Source of the DNA: Leifsonia tongyongensis
Lineage (GTDB): Bacteria > Actinomycetota > Actinomycetes > Actinomycetales > Microbacteriaceae
Length of the DNA: 64,000 bases
Direction of reading: 5' to 3'
Assembly (NCBI RefSeq): GCF_010686705.1
Contig: NZ_JAAGWY010000002.1
Span: 24,001 to 88,000 of the forward strand
In this document: in pieces, positions 35,179-44,135 of the stretch
Layout: every line of letters starts with the position of its first letter
Numbering within the stretch: the stretch's first letter is position 1
Made by a program: the position numbers and the translations under genes
The notes under the pieces: model-generated
Told to the model about the DNA's origin: nothing
Database searches by the model: none
The model's input: only the letters and a program-made list of their open reading frames with translations

Positions 35179-36126
35179 ATGGCTGCAACGAACGCCCTCG
35201 GCACCGCGCTGACTCGACGGCGATCCGCCGCGAGTCGCGGTCGACCCGGATTTGCGCGCCTCACGCCGTACCTTTTCGTCACTCCGGCGATGCTGCTGCT
35301 CCTTGCGTTCGGGGTGTTCCCGATCCTCGTCGCCGCGCTGGTGAGCACGACCGACATGAACATCTCGGGGCTCGCCGACTGGAGCAATGTCAACTTCATC
35401 GGCGCGAACAATTACGTCAAGCTCTTCGCCGATCCGGACTTCTGGCAGGCGATCGGCAACACGGCGTTCTTCGTCGTCATCGGCGTTCCGTCGGTCGTGC
35501 TGCTGTCGCTCGGTGTGGCGTTGCTCCTGAACCGCAGCGGGAACTGGTTCTTCCGCTCGCTGCGTGCGTTCTACTTCATCCCGGCGATCACGGCGATCGT
35601 CGCGATCTCGCTCGTCTGGGGCTACCTGTACAACACGCAGTTCGGCCTGCTGAACTGGCTGCTCTCCCTGGTCGGCGTGCCTCCCGTCCAGTGGTTGTCC
35701 GACCCGACGCTCGCCAAGTTCTCGGTGGCACTGGTCGCGATCTGGCGTGGAACGGGACTGAACATCATCATCTTCCTCGCCGCCCTCCAGGGGGTGCCGC
35801 GCGAATATGTCGAGGCGGCCTCGCTCGACGGGGCCGGCGAGTGGCGTATCACCCGATCGATCGTCATACCGCTGCTGCGATTCGCGATCTTCTTCGTCAC
35901 GGTCACCACGATCATCTCGTGGTTCCAGTTCTTTGACGAGGCGTACGTGCTGACCAACGGTGGCCCACTCGGAGCGACCACCTCCATTTCGATCTTCCTG
36001 TACCACCAGGGGTTCCAGCAGAGCGCGTTCGGCTATGCCAGCGCGGGCTCGCTCATCCTGTTCGTGATGATCGCCGTCGTCACCCTCGCCCAGCTGCGCC
36101 TTCGGAGGTCCGACGTTGACTACTAG
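35179..36126 (+). CDS. Sugar ABC transporter permease (MalF type)
   Basis: 315 residues from ATG 35179, preceded by AAGGA. Six to seven transmembrane helices. The EAA loop EYVEAASLDGAGEWRITRSIVIP, which docks the ATPase, is intact. It forms the channel with the MalG-type permease encoded next, whose TTG start overlaps this gene's end by 11 bases. Confidence 0.92.
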   Translation: MAATNALGTALTRRRSAASRGRPGFARLTPYLFVTPAMLLLLAFGVFPILVAALVSTTDMNISGLADWSNVNFIGANNYVKLFADPDFWQAIGNTAFFVVIGVPSVVLLSLGVALLLNRSGNWFFRSLRAFYFIPAITAIVAISLVWGYLYNTQFGLLNWLLSLVGVPPVQWLSDPTLAKFSVALVAIWRGTGLNIIIFLAALQGVPREYVEAASLDGAGEWRITRSIVIPLLRFAIFFVTVTTIISWFQFFDEAYVLTNGGPLGATTSISIFLYHQGFQQSAFGYASAGSLILFVMIAVVTLAQLRLRRSDVDY

Positions 36127-36991
36127 CCCGACCTTGACCACCAGCCTCAGCGCCTTGCGCCACCGCTCGGCGAAACGCCGCGGCCGCCGCCTCACGGTGG
36201 TCATCGGCACCGCCCTGGCGATCGGCGCCCTCATCACGGCGTTTCCGTTCTTCTGGATGCTGACCACCTCGGTGAAACCGCAATCCGAATCGCTGACCTA
36301 CCCGCCGACGCTGGTGCCGCGCACGCCGACCCTGCAGTACTTCGGCACCCTGTTCACCGAACTCGACTTCGGCCAGTACCTCGCGAACACGATCATCGTC
36401 GTGCTGATCGGCGGCATCGGCCTGCTGCTGATGGCGATGGCGGGCTACGCGTTCGCGAAGTTCGATTTCCGGGGCAAGCAGTGGATGTTCTTCCTGGTGC
36501 TCGCGACGATGATGATCCCGGTCCAGGTCACGATGATTCCGACGTACCTGATTCTCAACGGTATGAAACTGACCAACACGTTGATCGGAATCGCGCTGCC
36601 CACCCTGGTCAGCGGGTTCAGCATCTTCCTGTTCCGGCAGTTCATGAGCACGATACCGACCGAGGTGCTCGAGGCCGCTCGCATCGATGGGGCTGGCGAG
36701 TTCCGCACCTTCCTGCTCATCGTGCTGCCGCTGTCGAAGCCGATCATCGCGGTCCAGGCCGTGCTCACCTTCATCGCCGGCTGGAACAGCTTCCTCTGGC
36801 CGCTGGTCATCGCGAACGACCAGCACCTGTACACGCTGTCGGTCGGGCTGTCGTTGCTCAACAAGGAGATCGCCGTCAATCCGTCGCTGCAGATGGCTGC
36901 GGCGACGGTCATGGTGGTGCCGATCCTGATCGTGTTCATCGTGTTCCAGCGGTACGTCATCCAGGGCTTCGCGCTCTCAGGCTTGAAATGA
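36116..36991 (+). CDS. Sugar ABC transporter permease (MalG type)
   Basis: 291 residues; TTG 36116 with GGAGG eight bases upstream inside the previous gene. Six helices, with the EAA loop EVLEAARIDGAGEFRTFLLIVLP and the usual C-terminal YVIQGFALSGLK. It is the partner of the MalF-type permease. Its stop overlaps the first possible start of the GH5 gene (ATGA). Confidence 0.92.
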   Translation: MTTSPTLTTSLSALRHRSAKRRGRRLTVVIGTALAIGALITAFPFFWMLTTSVKPQSESLTYPPTLVPRTPTLQYFGTLFTELDFGQYLANTIIVVLIGGIGLLLMAMAGYAFAKFDFRGKQWMFFLVLATMMIPVQVTMIPTYLILNGMKLTNTLIGIALPTLVSGFSIFLFRQFMSTIPTEVLEAARIDGAGEFRTFLLIVLPLSKPIIAVQAVLTFIAGWNSFLWPLVIANDQHLYTLSVGLSLLNKEIAVNPSLQMAAATVMVVPILIVFIVFQRYVIQGFALSGLK

Positions 36992-38577
36992 AACGTGGGG
37001 GAAAGATCACTGTGACCAACGCACCGACACCGACCGAACGCCGACGCTTCGCACCGCGCCCAGCGGACTTCAGCGGGTTCGTGAGAGCGCAGAACGCCCG
37101 GCTCGTCGACGGGACCGGCCGGCCGCTCCTGCTCCGTGGCGTCGGTCTCGGCAATTGGATGCTCCCCGAGGGCTACATGTGGCGGTTCGGCCCGGGGGCC
37201 GAGTCGCCACGCCAGATCGAGTCGCTGGTGACGCAACTGATCGGCGAGGATGCGGCGGATGCGTTCTGGGAGGAGTTCCGCGACTCCTTCATCACCGAAT
37301 CCGACATCCGCGAGATAGCGGCCAGCGGGTTCGATCACGTGAGGCTGCCGATCAATGCCCGCGTCATCCAGGACGAAGACGGCGCGCCGATCGAAGCCGG
37401 GTACGCGATGATCGATCGCCTCATCGACTGGTGCAGGGGCCACCGGCTCTGGGTGCTGCTCGACCTGCACGGAGCGCCGGGCGGCCAGACCGGCACGAAC
37501 ATCGACGACTCGCCTCACGGGATTCCCGAACTGTTCATGAGCGACCGGTACCGGTTGCTGACCATCCAGCTGTGGGAGGAGCTGGCGAAGCGCTACGCCG
37601 GCGAGACGGTGGTGCTCGGCTACGACCTGCTCAACGAGCCGCTGCCGAACGAGTGGCAGTACCGGTACGCCGGCGAACTCGCGGCGCTGTACCAGGACCT
37701 GACGGCTGCTATCCGGATGCACGACCCGGATCACCTGATCATGTACGAGGGCTCCCACTGGGGCACCAACTGGGACATGTTCACCGAGGTCTGGGACGAC
37801 AACTCGTGCCTCCAGTTCCACAAGTACTGGTCGGCGCCGGACGCCGGAAGCATCGCTGCCTTCCTCGAAGCCCGCGACCGGCTCGGCCTTCCCATCTATA
37901 TGGGTGAGGGCGGCGAGAACACGCTCGAATGGATCTACACCGCGTTCCGGATGTACGAGACCTACGAGATCGGCTGGAACTTCTGGCCGTGGAAGAAACT
38001 TGCGACCGTGACCTCGCCGGTCTCTGTGGTTCCGCCGGCCGGCTGGGGCAAGGTGGTGGCCGCGATCGACGATGTGGATGCCATCTCGCGGCCGGAGGCG
38101 CAGCGCGTGTTCGACGACCTTCTCGCGGCCATCCGTATCGAGAACTGCGAGTCGCGAGCTGACGTCGTCGCGGCACTGCTGGCGGAAGGCCCGGCCGTGC
38201 TGCCCAGCTGGGGTTTCGGGTACCGCGGCGCCGGCGAATCGTACGGAACCGCCGTGAGCCCCACAGTCCCCGGGATTCGCGACGGAGACCACGTCGCCAT
38301 CAACTGGCGGCAGCCGGGGGACAACCCGACGAACCCGTTCGAGCAATCCGACGGCCGGCCGTACCACCCGGCGGAGGAGCTGGTCGTCGAACTGGACACC
38401 GATGACTGGCTCGAATTCGAGGTCGCAACCAGGGTCGACCCCGCGACCACGCGAGTGCTGGATCGATCCGGCAAGGATGCTCCGGTGCGCATCCACACCA
38501 GCGAGCGCGGGTTGCGCGTCGTTGCGACGACACGGACCGCGATCTCGCGCGTCATCCCGGGAGGCGCGGGTTGGTAG
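36988..38577 (+). CDS. Glycoside hydrolase family 5 protein
   Basis: 529 residues (ATG 36988; GTG 37012 is better supported by an upstream GGGGGA and may be the true start). A (beta/alpha)8 barrel has VRLPINARV, the acid/base Glu in YDLLNEPLPNEW (about residue 217) and the nucleophile Glu in YMGEGGEN (about 306), as in GH5 exo-1,3-glucanases and endoglucanases. A C-terminal beta domain of 130 residues follows. No signal peptide, so it acts on sugars imported by the ABC system. This makes uptake of beta-linked oligosaccharides followed by internal hydrolysis the likely pathway. Confidence 0.88.
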   Translation: MKRGGKITVTNAPTPTERRRFAPRPADFSGFVRAQNARLVDGTGRPLLLRGVGLGNWMLPEGYMWRFGPGAESPRQIESLVTQLIGEDAADAFWEEFRDSFITESDIREIAASGFDHVRLPINARVIQDEDGAPIEAGYAMIDRLIDWCRGHRLWVLLDLHGAPGGQTGTNIDDSPHGIPELFMSDRYRLLTIQLWEELAKRYAGETVVLGYDLLNEPLPNEWQYRYAGELAALYQDLTAAIRMHDPDHLIMYEGSHWGTNWDMFTEVWDDNSCLQFHKYWSAPDAGSIAAFLEARDRLGLPIYMGEGGENTLEWIYTAFRMYETYEIGWNFWPWKKLATVTSPVSVVPPAGWGKVVAAIDDVDAISRPEAQRVFDDLLAAIRIENCESRADVVAALLAEGPAVLPSWGFGYRGAGESYGTAVSPTVPGIRDGDHVAINWRQPGDNPTNPFEQSDGRPYHPAEELVVELDTDDWLEFEVATRVDPATTRVLDRSGKDAPVRIHTSERGLRVVATTRTAISRVIPGGAGW

Positions 38578-38588
38578 GTTCTAGAACT

Positions 38589-39830
38589 ATGACCGGACTC
38601 TCTGCCTCCACCAGTGTCGGCGCCGGTGGTTCGGCTCCTGCGCGGGTGAGCGATGTCCGTCAGCGCAATCGTCGGGAGGCGCTCAGGCGGATCATCCTCG
38701 CGGGCAGCACGTCGCGCGCCGAGCTCGCGCGGGACTCCGGTCTGTCCATCGGTTCGGTCACGAACATCGCGACCGAACTGATCGCCGAGGGTCTCGTCGT
38801 CGAAGCAGGGATGGTCGCCTCCCAGGGTGGCCGGCCCGTGACCCTGCTGGCGCCGAACCCGTCGGGCGCGTACCTGCTCGGCGCCGACGTCGGAGAGCGC
38901 GGCGTCGCCGTGGAGCTCTTCGACCTTTCGATGACCCGCGTCGACCGTGAATTCCGTGGTGGCCGAGAGGACGAGAGCCTGGAGGCGATCTCGCAAGACC
39001 TGCGTGAGGCGGTCGCCGCGCTGCGCGAACGCAACCCTGACGCCTGGGAGCGGACCGTGGGCATCGGGCTCGGTCTCCCGGGCATCGTCGAATGGGATGC
39101 TGACGGACACCAGGTTCTGCACGCCCAGAGTCTCGGATGGCCGGCCGTCTCCATCTCCGAACTCGTCGACAGCGACATCCCGGTCTTCGCCGAGAACGGG
39201 GCGAAGACGCTGGCTATGGCAGAGATGTGGAACGGGTCGGCACGCGACGTCGACGAAGCGCTCGTCCTTCTCCTCGGTCGCGGCGTCGGGCTGGGGATCG
39301 TCAGCGACGGCGAGCTCGCCCACGGTCACATGAGCAGTGCAGGCGAGTGGGGCCACGTCAAGATCGAGCGCAACGGCAGGCTGTGCCGGTGCGGTGGACG
39401 AGGATGCGTCGAGGCCTATCTCGGCGCGGATGCGATCCTCGACAGCTGGCGGGAGGCGGGTGGCCGGTTCGAGGGGTCGGGCTGGCGGGCCATTGGCGAA
39501 CTCCTCGAAGCCGAGCGGGCGGGTGACCCCGTGGCGTCGGCTGTCGTGGAGGAGCTGGTCCAGACCCTCGGTTCGGCTGTCGGGGGACTGGTGAACCTCA
39601 CGAACCCGCAGCGGGTCGTGATCGGTGGGTGGGTCGGGCTGCGCCTCATGGAGACCCTCGCGCCACCTATCGAATCGGCTATCCGCGCCGCCTCACTCGA
39701 CCGGCCAGGGAGCCAGTTCGAGCTGGTCCCGTGCCGATTCGGGGGCGACACCGTGGCGTTGGGCGCCGCGATGATGCCGTTGGGTGTGCTGCTCAACGAG
39801 CCGCGCGGGATGGTCCACGCCGGCGCGTAG
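38589..39830 (+). CDS. ROK-family transcriptional regulator
   Basis: 413 residues from ATG 38589. The N-terminal winged helix RAELARDSGLSIGSVTNIAT binds DNA. A ROK sugar-kinase-like domain follows with the zinc site CRCGGRGCVEAYLG near 262-275. Members act as sugar-responsive repressors (NagC/XylR/Mlc type). It begins 11 bases after the GH5 gene, so it belongs to the operon and probably represses the promoter at 33746 in the absence of sugar. Confidence 0.9.
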   Translation: MTGLSASTSVGAGGSAPARVSDVRQRNRREALRRIILAGSTSRAELARDSGLSIGSVTNIATELIAEGLVVEAGMVASQGGRPVTLLAPNPSGAYLLGADVGERGVAVELFDLSMTRVDREFRGGREDESLEAISQDLREAVAALRERNPDAWERTVGIGLGLPGIVEWDADGHQVLHAQSLGWPAVSISELVDSDIPVFAENGAKTLAMAEMWNGSARDVDEALVLLLGRGVGLGIVSDGELAHGHMSSAGEWGHVKIERNGRLCRCGGRGCVEAYLGADAILDSWREAGGRFEGSGWRAIGELLEAERAGDPVASAVVEELVQTLGSAVGGLVNLTNPQRVVIGGWVGLRLMETLAPPIESAIRAASLDRPGSQFELVPCRFGGDTVALGAAMMPLGVLLNEPRGMVHAGA

Positions 39831-39949
39831 GACAGCCGCCTTGACGACGGTGTGAAGGGCGAGCGCCCAGTTCGGCCCGCGCGCGGTGTCTACATCACAC
39901 GTAGGCACCGACCAACGGAGCAGCACCAACCAACGAGGTGGAGAACGAA

Positions 39950-40522
39950 ATGGGAAAGATCGTCGTCAGCGAGAACGTGTCGCTCGATGGGGTGGTCGAA
40001 GATCCGACCGGCGAGGCGGGCTTCGCGCGCGGTGGCTGGTTCGCCGAGTACATGGGCGACGACCGGGAGGCGTGGGCGAGGATCGAGTATGCCGAGGCGC
40101 TCGGGGCGGATGCTCTGCTGCACGGTCGTCGAACGGACGAGTACTTCGGCCCGCGCTGGAACGTCGCCCCCGGCGAGTGGGCGGACCGGCTGCGGAGCCT
40201 GCCCAAGTACGTCGTGTCGTCGACGATCACCGAACCGATCTGGGTCAACTCGACGGTGGTGAGCGGCGATGTCGTCGACGAGGTCCGCAAGCTCAAGCAG
40301 GACACGTCCGGCGAGATCGTCGTCTACGGCAGCCGGCAGCTGGTCCACACCTTGCTGGAACACGACCTGGTCGACGAGGTGCGGTTGACCGTCTTCCCGG
40401 TGGTGCTCGGCGCCGGCGAACGCCTCTTCGGTGCATCCGCCGACACGATGTCGCTGCGTCTACGGAACACGCAGACCGTCGGTGACGGCCTGACGCACCT
40501 CACTTACGAGGTCGTGCGTTAG
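39950..40522 (+). CDS. Dihydrofolate reductase family protein (RibD C-terminal type)
   Basis: 190 residues from ATG 39950, with GGAG seven bases upstream (GTG 39938 is possible but sits in the ribosome site). MGKIVVSENVSLDGVVEDP and the NADPH-binding IVVYGSRQLVHTLLEH, then VDEVRLTVFPVVLGAGERLFG, are the standard YyaP/RibD_C pattern. It probably reduces a pteridine or similar substrate with NADPH; the true substrate of this very common actinobacterial family is unknown. Confidence 0.88.
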   Translation: MGKIVVSENVSLDGVVEDPTGEAGFARGGWFAEYMGDDREAWARIEYAEALGADALLHGRRTDEYFGPRWNVAPGEWADRLRSLPKYVVSSTITEPIWVNSTVVSGDVVDEVRKLKQDTSGEIVVYGSRQLVHTLLEHDLVDEVRLTVFPVVLGAGERLFGASADTMSLRLRNTQTVGDGLTHLTYEVVR

Positions 40523-40545
40523 GCCCGATGAGCAGGGATCATCGC

Positions 40546-41463
40546 TTAGGTGCCCGCCGCGGCGCGACGGAACCGCGCCGGCGTGATCCCGGCCTCCTGC
40601 CGGAACGCGCGAGCAAATGCCGACTCCGACAGGTACCCGACCTCTGCGGCAACCCCGCCGACGGTGAGCCCGGTCGTCCGTAACAGATCGGCCGCGACCA
40701 TCAGCCGCACCCTGGTCACGAACGCGCCGAACGTCGTTCCGGTGTTTCGCTCGAACTGGCGGATGAATGTGGCGCGCGACATCGCGCACATCCTGCTCGC
40801 GCGCTCGATCGACCAGTCGCCGCCCGGGTCCGTCAGCACCCGCTCGACGACCTGGGTGATCGTCGCGCTCGTGGATGCGGTCCACAGGGCAGCATCGGTT
40901 GTCGCGCCACGCGACGTGCGCAGGATCATCGTGAGCAGCACGCTGCACAGCGACGAGAGGATCGCTGCCGTTCCCTCGCCTTCGCGGGCCGCTTCCTCGC
41001 GCATCAGCGTACTGAGCATCCGTAACGCCGCATCCGTTTCGGGCGTCTCGCCGAACGAGATGTGCACGGGTTCGGGGAGGCTCTTGAAGAGGATCGAGCC
41101 GGCACCGGGGCCGAACGTGTAATGCCCGCAGAAGAGATCGATGACCGGGTCGCCGCCGCCCTCGCTGAGCGTTGTGGTGAAAGCGTCACCAAGCGACTCC
41201 GTCACGCCCCGAAGGTGCGCGTGACCGGGTGTGATGATCCGGTGCGATTCGCCACGGGGGATGAGCACCACATCGCCGGGCTTGAGTTCCAGGAGGTGCA
41301 TGCCGACCTGGAGCTGGCAGGTCCCCTCGAGCAGGACGTGGAACGGCGCCGTTCTTTCGCTCGCGTACGACACATCCATCGCGGTCGACACGCTCAGCAT
41401 GCAGTGCTTGTCGAGCGACGCATCCACGCGGGCGAGTCGGATCAGGTGGCTTACAGCATCCAT
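40546..41463 (-). CDS. rclR: RclR-like AraC-family reactive-chlorine sensor
   Basis: 305 residues. The N-terminal cupin domain begins MDAVSHLIRLARVDASLDKH and is followed by Cys21, the same position as the HOCl-sensing Cys21 of E. coli RclR as I remember it. FCGHYTF (Cys112) aligns with the VCG of the second sensing cysteine (Cys89). The C-terminal AraC helix-turn-helix has SRATFIRQFERNTGT and VAAEVGYLSESAFARAFRQE. It is divergent from an RclA-like gene, as in E. coli. It should activate that gene upon oxidation. The symbol is by analogy; orthology needs a tree. Confidence 0.75.
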   Translation of the reverse strand: MDAVSHLIRLARVDASLDKHCMLSVSTAMDVSYASERTAPFHVLLEGTCQLQVGMHLLELKPGDVVLIPRGESHRIITPGHAHLRGVTESLGDAFTTTLSEGGGDPVIDLFCGHYTFGPGAGSILFKSLPEPVHISFGETPETDAALRMLSTLMREEAAREGEGTAAILSSLCSVLLTMILRTSRGATTDAALWTASTSATITQVVERVLTDPGGDWSIERASRMCAMSRATFIRQFERNTGTTFGAFVTRVRLMVAADLLRTTGLTVGGVAAEVGYLSESAFARAFRQEAGITPARFRRAAAGT

Positions 41464-41478
41464 ATGAGACTTTCGGAC

Positions 41479-41513
41479 TGAAACATGCGATGAAACAGCC
41501 TACATCGCGCATC
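41479..41513. promoter_or_regulatory. Candidate RclR binding sites in the rclR-rclA gap
   Basis: TGAAACA is repeated directly at 41479-41485 and 41491-41497, 12 bases apart. ATGCGATG (41485-41492) and CATCGCGCAT (41504-41513) form an imperfect inverted repeat. The gap between the two start codons is only 71 bases, so these sites must serve both genes. Confidence 0.4.
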
Positions 41514-41534
41514 CCGAAATCGTTGACTAGTGAC

Positions 41535-42920
41535 ATGGAAACAGCAACGAACCTCACAGCGGATGTACTCGTCATCGGATTCGGCAAAGGCGGCAAGACG
41601 GCTGCACATGCCCTCACCGACGCGGGCAAACGAGTCATTCTGGTCGAGCAGTCCGAGAACATGTATGGCGGAACCTGCCCGAACGTCGGCTGTGTGCCGA
41701 CCAAGATGCTCGTCCACTACTCCAACGCGAAGCGTCTCGAAGACGACGCGCAGGAATTCTTCGCCAACTCCGTCGCGGGCGTCCGAAGACTGACGAGTGC
41801 ATTTCGCGCCGGCAACTTCGCGAGCCTCGACGGCAAAGACACTGCAACGGTGATCACCGGCACCGCACGATTCGTCGACGCCAACACGGTCACCGTCGGA
41901 GAAGGCGACGACCGCATCACCGTGACCGCGCCGACGATCCTGATCAACACGGGGTCGGAGCCGATCGTCCCGAACATCCCGGGGCTCGCAGAAAGCTCCC
42001 ACCTCGTCAGCAGCACCGACCTCATCCAGAAGGACCACCTTCCTCGTGACCTGGTCATCGTCGGCGGGGGATACCTGGGGCTCGAGTTCGCCGCGATCTA
42101 CCAGCACTTCGGAACCCAGGTGACGGTACTGGAGGCGGCCGACCGGCTCCTCGGCCGGGAGGATGCGGACATCGCGGCGGTTGCGAGCGGGATTCTCGTG
42201 GGCGACGGCATCCGGATAATCACGGGCGCATCGGTGGTCGGGGTTCGAGAGAACGGGAGGACCGCGGCGATCGACTACGAGAAAGATGGGCGGATGCACA
42301 CGGTCGAAGCCGAATCAGTGCTGTCGGCGATCGGCCGACGGCCTGCGACGGCGGAACTGAACCTCGGCGCGGCCGGTGTGACGACGAGCCCACGTGGTGC
42401 GATCCAGGTCGACGAGCACCTGCGGACGAACCAGCCGCACATCTTCGCGCTCGGCGACGTCAACGGCGGACCCCAGTTCACCTACGTTGCCCTGGACGAC
42501 GCCCGAATCGTTCTCGATCAGCTGCTCGGCGACGGCATCCGCACCACCGCCGACCGCGTGGCGGTGCCGCACACGCTGTTCATCACGCCGCCGCTTGCGA
42601 CGGTCGGGCTGACCGAGGCGGATGCACGGGCACAGGGCCTGCACATCACCGTCGCTCGCGAGAACGTCGCCGACATCATCGCGATGCCTCGCGCGTACAC
42701 CGTCGAGGAGACCCGCGGAGTGATGAAGTTCATCATCGACGCCGACACCGATCTGATCCTCGGGGCTGCGCTGCTCAGCATCGACTCGCAGGAGCTGATC
42801 AACACGGTCGCGCTGGCGATTCGGTACGGCGTGACCGCGACCCAGCTGCGGACCTCGATCTACACGCATCCGAGTTCGACGGAAGCTTTCAACGAGGTGC
42901 TCGGAAAAGTGATCGGCTGA
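41535..42920 (+). CDS. rclA: RclA-like flavoprotein disulfide reductase
   Basis: 461 residues from ATG 41535 (ATG 41490 would extend into the control region). FAD site VLVIGFGKGGKTAAHAL, redox-active pair in GGTCPNVGCVPTK (Cys48 and Cys53), NAD(P)H site VIVGGGYLGLEF, and C-terminal THPSSTEAFNEVL. The GFGKxGKT start and NMYGGTC...PTK...LVH string match E. coli RclA, a Cu(II)-reducing enzyme that protects against hypochlorous acid, better than mercuric reductase or lipoamide dehydrogenase. No rclB or rclC is present nearby. Confidence 0.85.
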   Translation: METATNLTADVLVIGFGKGGKTAAHALTDAGKRVILVEQSENMYGGTCPNVGCVPTKMLVHYSNAKRLEDDAQEFFANSVAGVRRLTSAFRAGNFASLDGKDTATVITGTARFVDANTVTVGEGDDRITVTAPTILINTGSEPIVPNIPGLAESSHLVSSTDLIQKDHLPRDLVIVGGGYLGLEFAAIYQHFGTQVTVLEAADRLLGREDADIAAVASGILVGDGIRIITGASVVGVRENGRTAAIDYEKDGRMHTVEAESVLSAIGRRPATAELNLGAAGVTTSPRGAIQVDEHLRTNQPHIFALGDVNGGPQFTYVALDDARIVLDQLLGDGIRTTADRVAVPHTLFITPPLATVGLTEADARAQGLHITVARENVADIIAMPRAYTVEETRGVMKFIIDADTDLILGAALLSIDSQELINTVALAIRYGVTATQLRTSIYTHPSSTEAFNEVLGKVIG

Positions 42921-42977
42921 AGTCGTGCGTCAGGCGAGCGTTGCCGCGGCGACTCGCCCGGCGTATTCTGCGGCACT

Positions 42978-43571
42978 ATGGACCGCATCACCGACTCTCA
43001 GAACGCTCCTCGGCGACCCGACGCTTCGGAGCTGGCCGAGTTCACGAAGAAACTCCGTGAGATCGGACCCGGCTCCGGCCTGTACCCGGGCACAATCGTC
43101 TCGATCGATGCCGGACACCTTTTCCACAGTCTCGGCACCGGGGCGAACCTGGCATTGCCATCCGGCGTCGCCACCGGAGATGTCCTGTTCGCCCCGAACC
43201 TCAATCCGGCATTCTTCTACTCGTGGGATGTGCATCCCGAGCAGCCGCCCGATTGGTTTCGGGTCTCGGTCCGTTTCACTCCGGCGGATTTCGGCATCAC
43301 CCAGGCGCGCTCGTACGAGCTCGAATGGGTCGTTGTGCCCTGGATCTTCGAGCTCGGCGCCGTGTTGACCCTTGAGGTTTCGACGAATTCCGGGACTACC
43401 GCTCAAAGTTGGACGCTGGAAGAGTTCGGAGTGCGGAGGTTACGCATCGCCGCCGGACCGATCGAGCCGAACGAGACGATCCGAGCCGACCTTGTCAGAA
43501 ACAGCACAAACGGCAGCTGGATCTGGCTCCGTACGAACATCGCGTACGCGCCACCGGTCGTCCATCAGTGA
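42978..43571 (+). CDS. Hypothetical protein
   Basis: 197 residues, no recognised domain. A polar N-terminus (NAPRRPDASELAEFTKKLREI) is followed by a beta-rich body with many aromatic residues (FFYSWDVHPEQPPDWFRVSV; YELEWVVVPWIFELG), like a beta-sandwich. No signal peptide. It lies between rclA (57 bases upstream) and a convergent gene seven bases downstream. Function unknown; cotranscription with rclA is possible. Confidence 0.65.
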   Translation: MDRITDSQNAPRRPDASELAEFTKKLREIGPGSGLYPGTIVSIDAGHLFHSLGTGANLALPSGVATGDVLFAPNLNPAFFYSWDVHPEQPPDWFRVSVRFTPADFGITQARSYELEWVVVPWIFELGAVLTLEVSTNSGTTAQSWTLEEFGVRRLRIAAGPIEPNETIRADLVRNSTNGSWIWLRTNIAYAPPVVHQ

Positions 43572-43578
43572 CCGGCAG

Positions 43579-44094
43579 TCACCTTTTCGCCAAAGGGTGA
43601 CCCGCAGACGCGCCTACGAAGTCGTGTCGCTGGGCGACCTCGCCGAGGTACCGCCTCACGGCTTCGGCGGCGGCCTCGTGGTCGACCACATCCGGTTCGC
43701 CCGAGGTTGTGATCGTGGCCACGAGGTCGCCGTTCACGAAGATGGGGATGCAGCCGCCCCAGAATTTGTAGCTGTCGTCGAGGCCGTCGGCGATGGACGG
43801 GTCGGCGTCCTTCTTCAGGCGGGCGAGCAGCGAGCTGTGGCCGAACTTCTTCGCGACCAGCCTCTTGCCCTGGATGACGTCGGCGTTGCGCTGGCCGGTC
43901 GTGCCGAGCTGCGCGCGGTAGGCGAGCTCGTCGCCGATGTGGATGTCGACGGCGAGATTGCGATCCCATTCGCGGATGACGGCGACGGCGATCTCGCCGA
44001 GCCGGGTGGCATCATCCCGAGCGAACGCGGGGACGTCGAAGACGGGCTCGCTCTCGAGCTGCTCGATCGTGTAAGTCGGTTCGGGGCGGGCCAT
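43579..44094 (-). CDS. UPF0303/HbpS-like heme-degrading domain protein
   Basis: 171 residues from ATG 44094. The pattern RNLAVDIHIGDELAYRAQLGTTG, NADVIQGKRLVAKKFGHSS, FWGGCIPIFVNGDLVATITTSG and DHEAAAEAVRRYL is that of the UPF0303 (GlcG/HbpS-like) family, some of whose members bind or degrade heme or bind corrinoids. Cytoplasmic. It follows the aldo-keto reductase gene by 41 bases on the same strand and is probably cotranscribed. Confidence 0.85.
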   Translation of the reverse strand: MARPEPTYTIEQLESEPVFDVPAFARDDATRLGEIAVAVIREWDRNLAVDIHIGDELAYRAQLGTTGQRNADVIQGKRLVAKKFGHSSLLARLKKDADPSIADGLDDSYKFWGGCIPIFVNGDLVATITTSGEPDVVDHEAAAEAVRRYLGEVAQRHDFVGASAGHPLAKR

Positions 44095-44135
44095 GGTGTC
44101 TCCTGAACAGGTCGCGGCGCGGGCGCGGGCGTCGG

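Noticed and set aside
36445-38496. Long minus-strand open frame opposite the GH5 gene
   Set aside because: Shadow of the permease and GH5 genes, no ribosome site and no domain.
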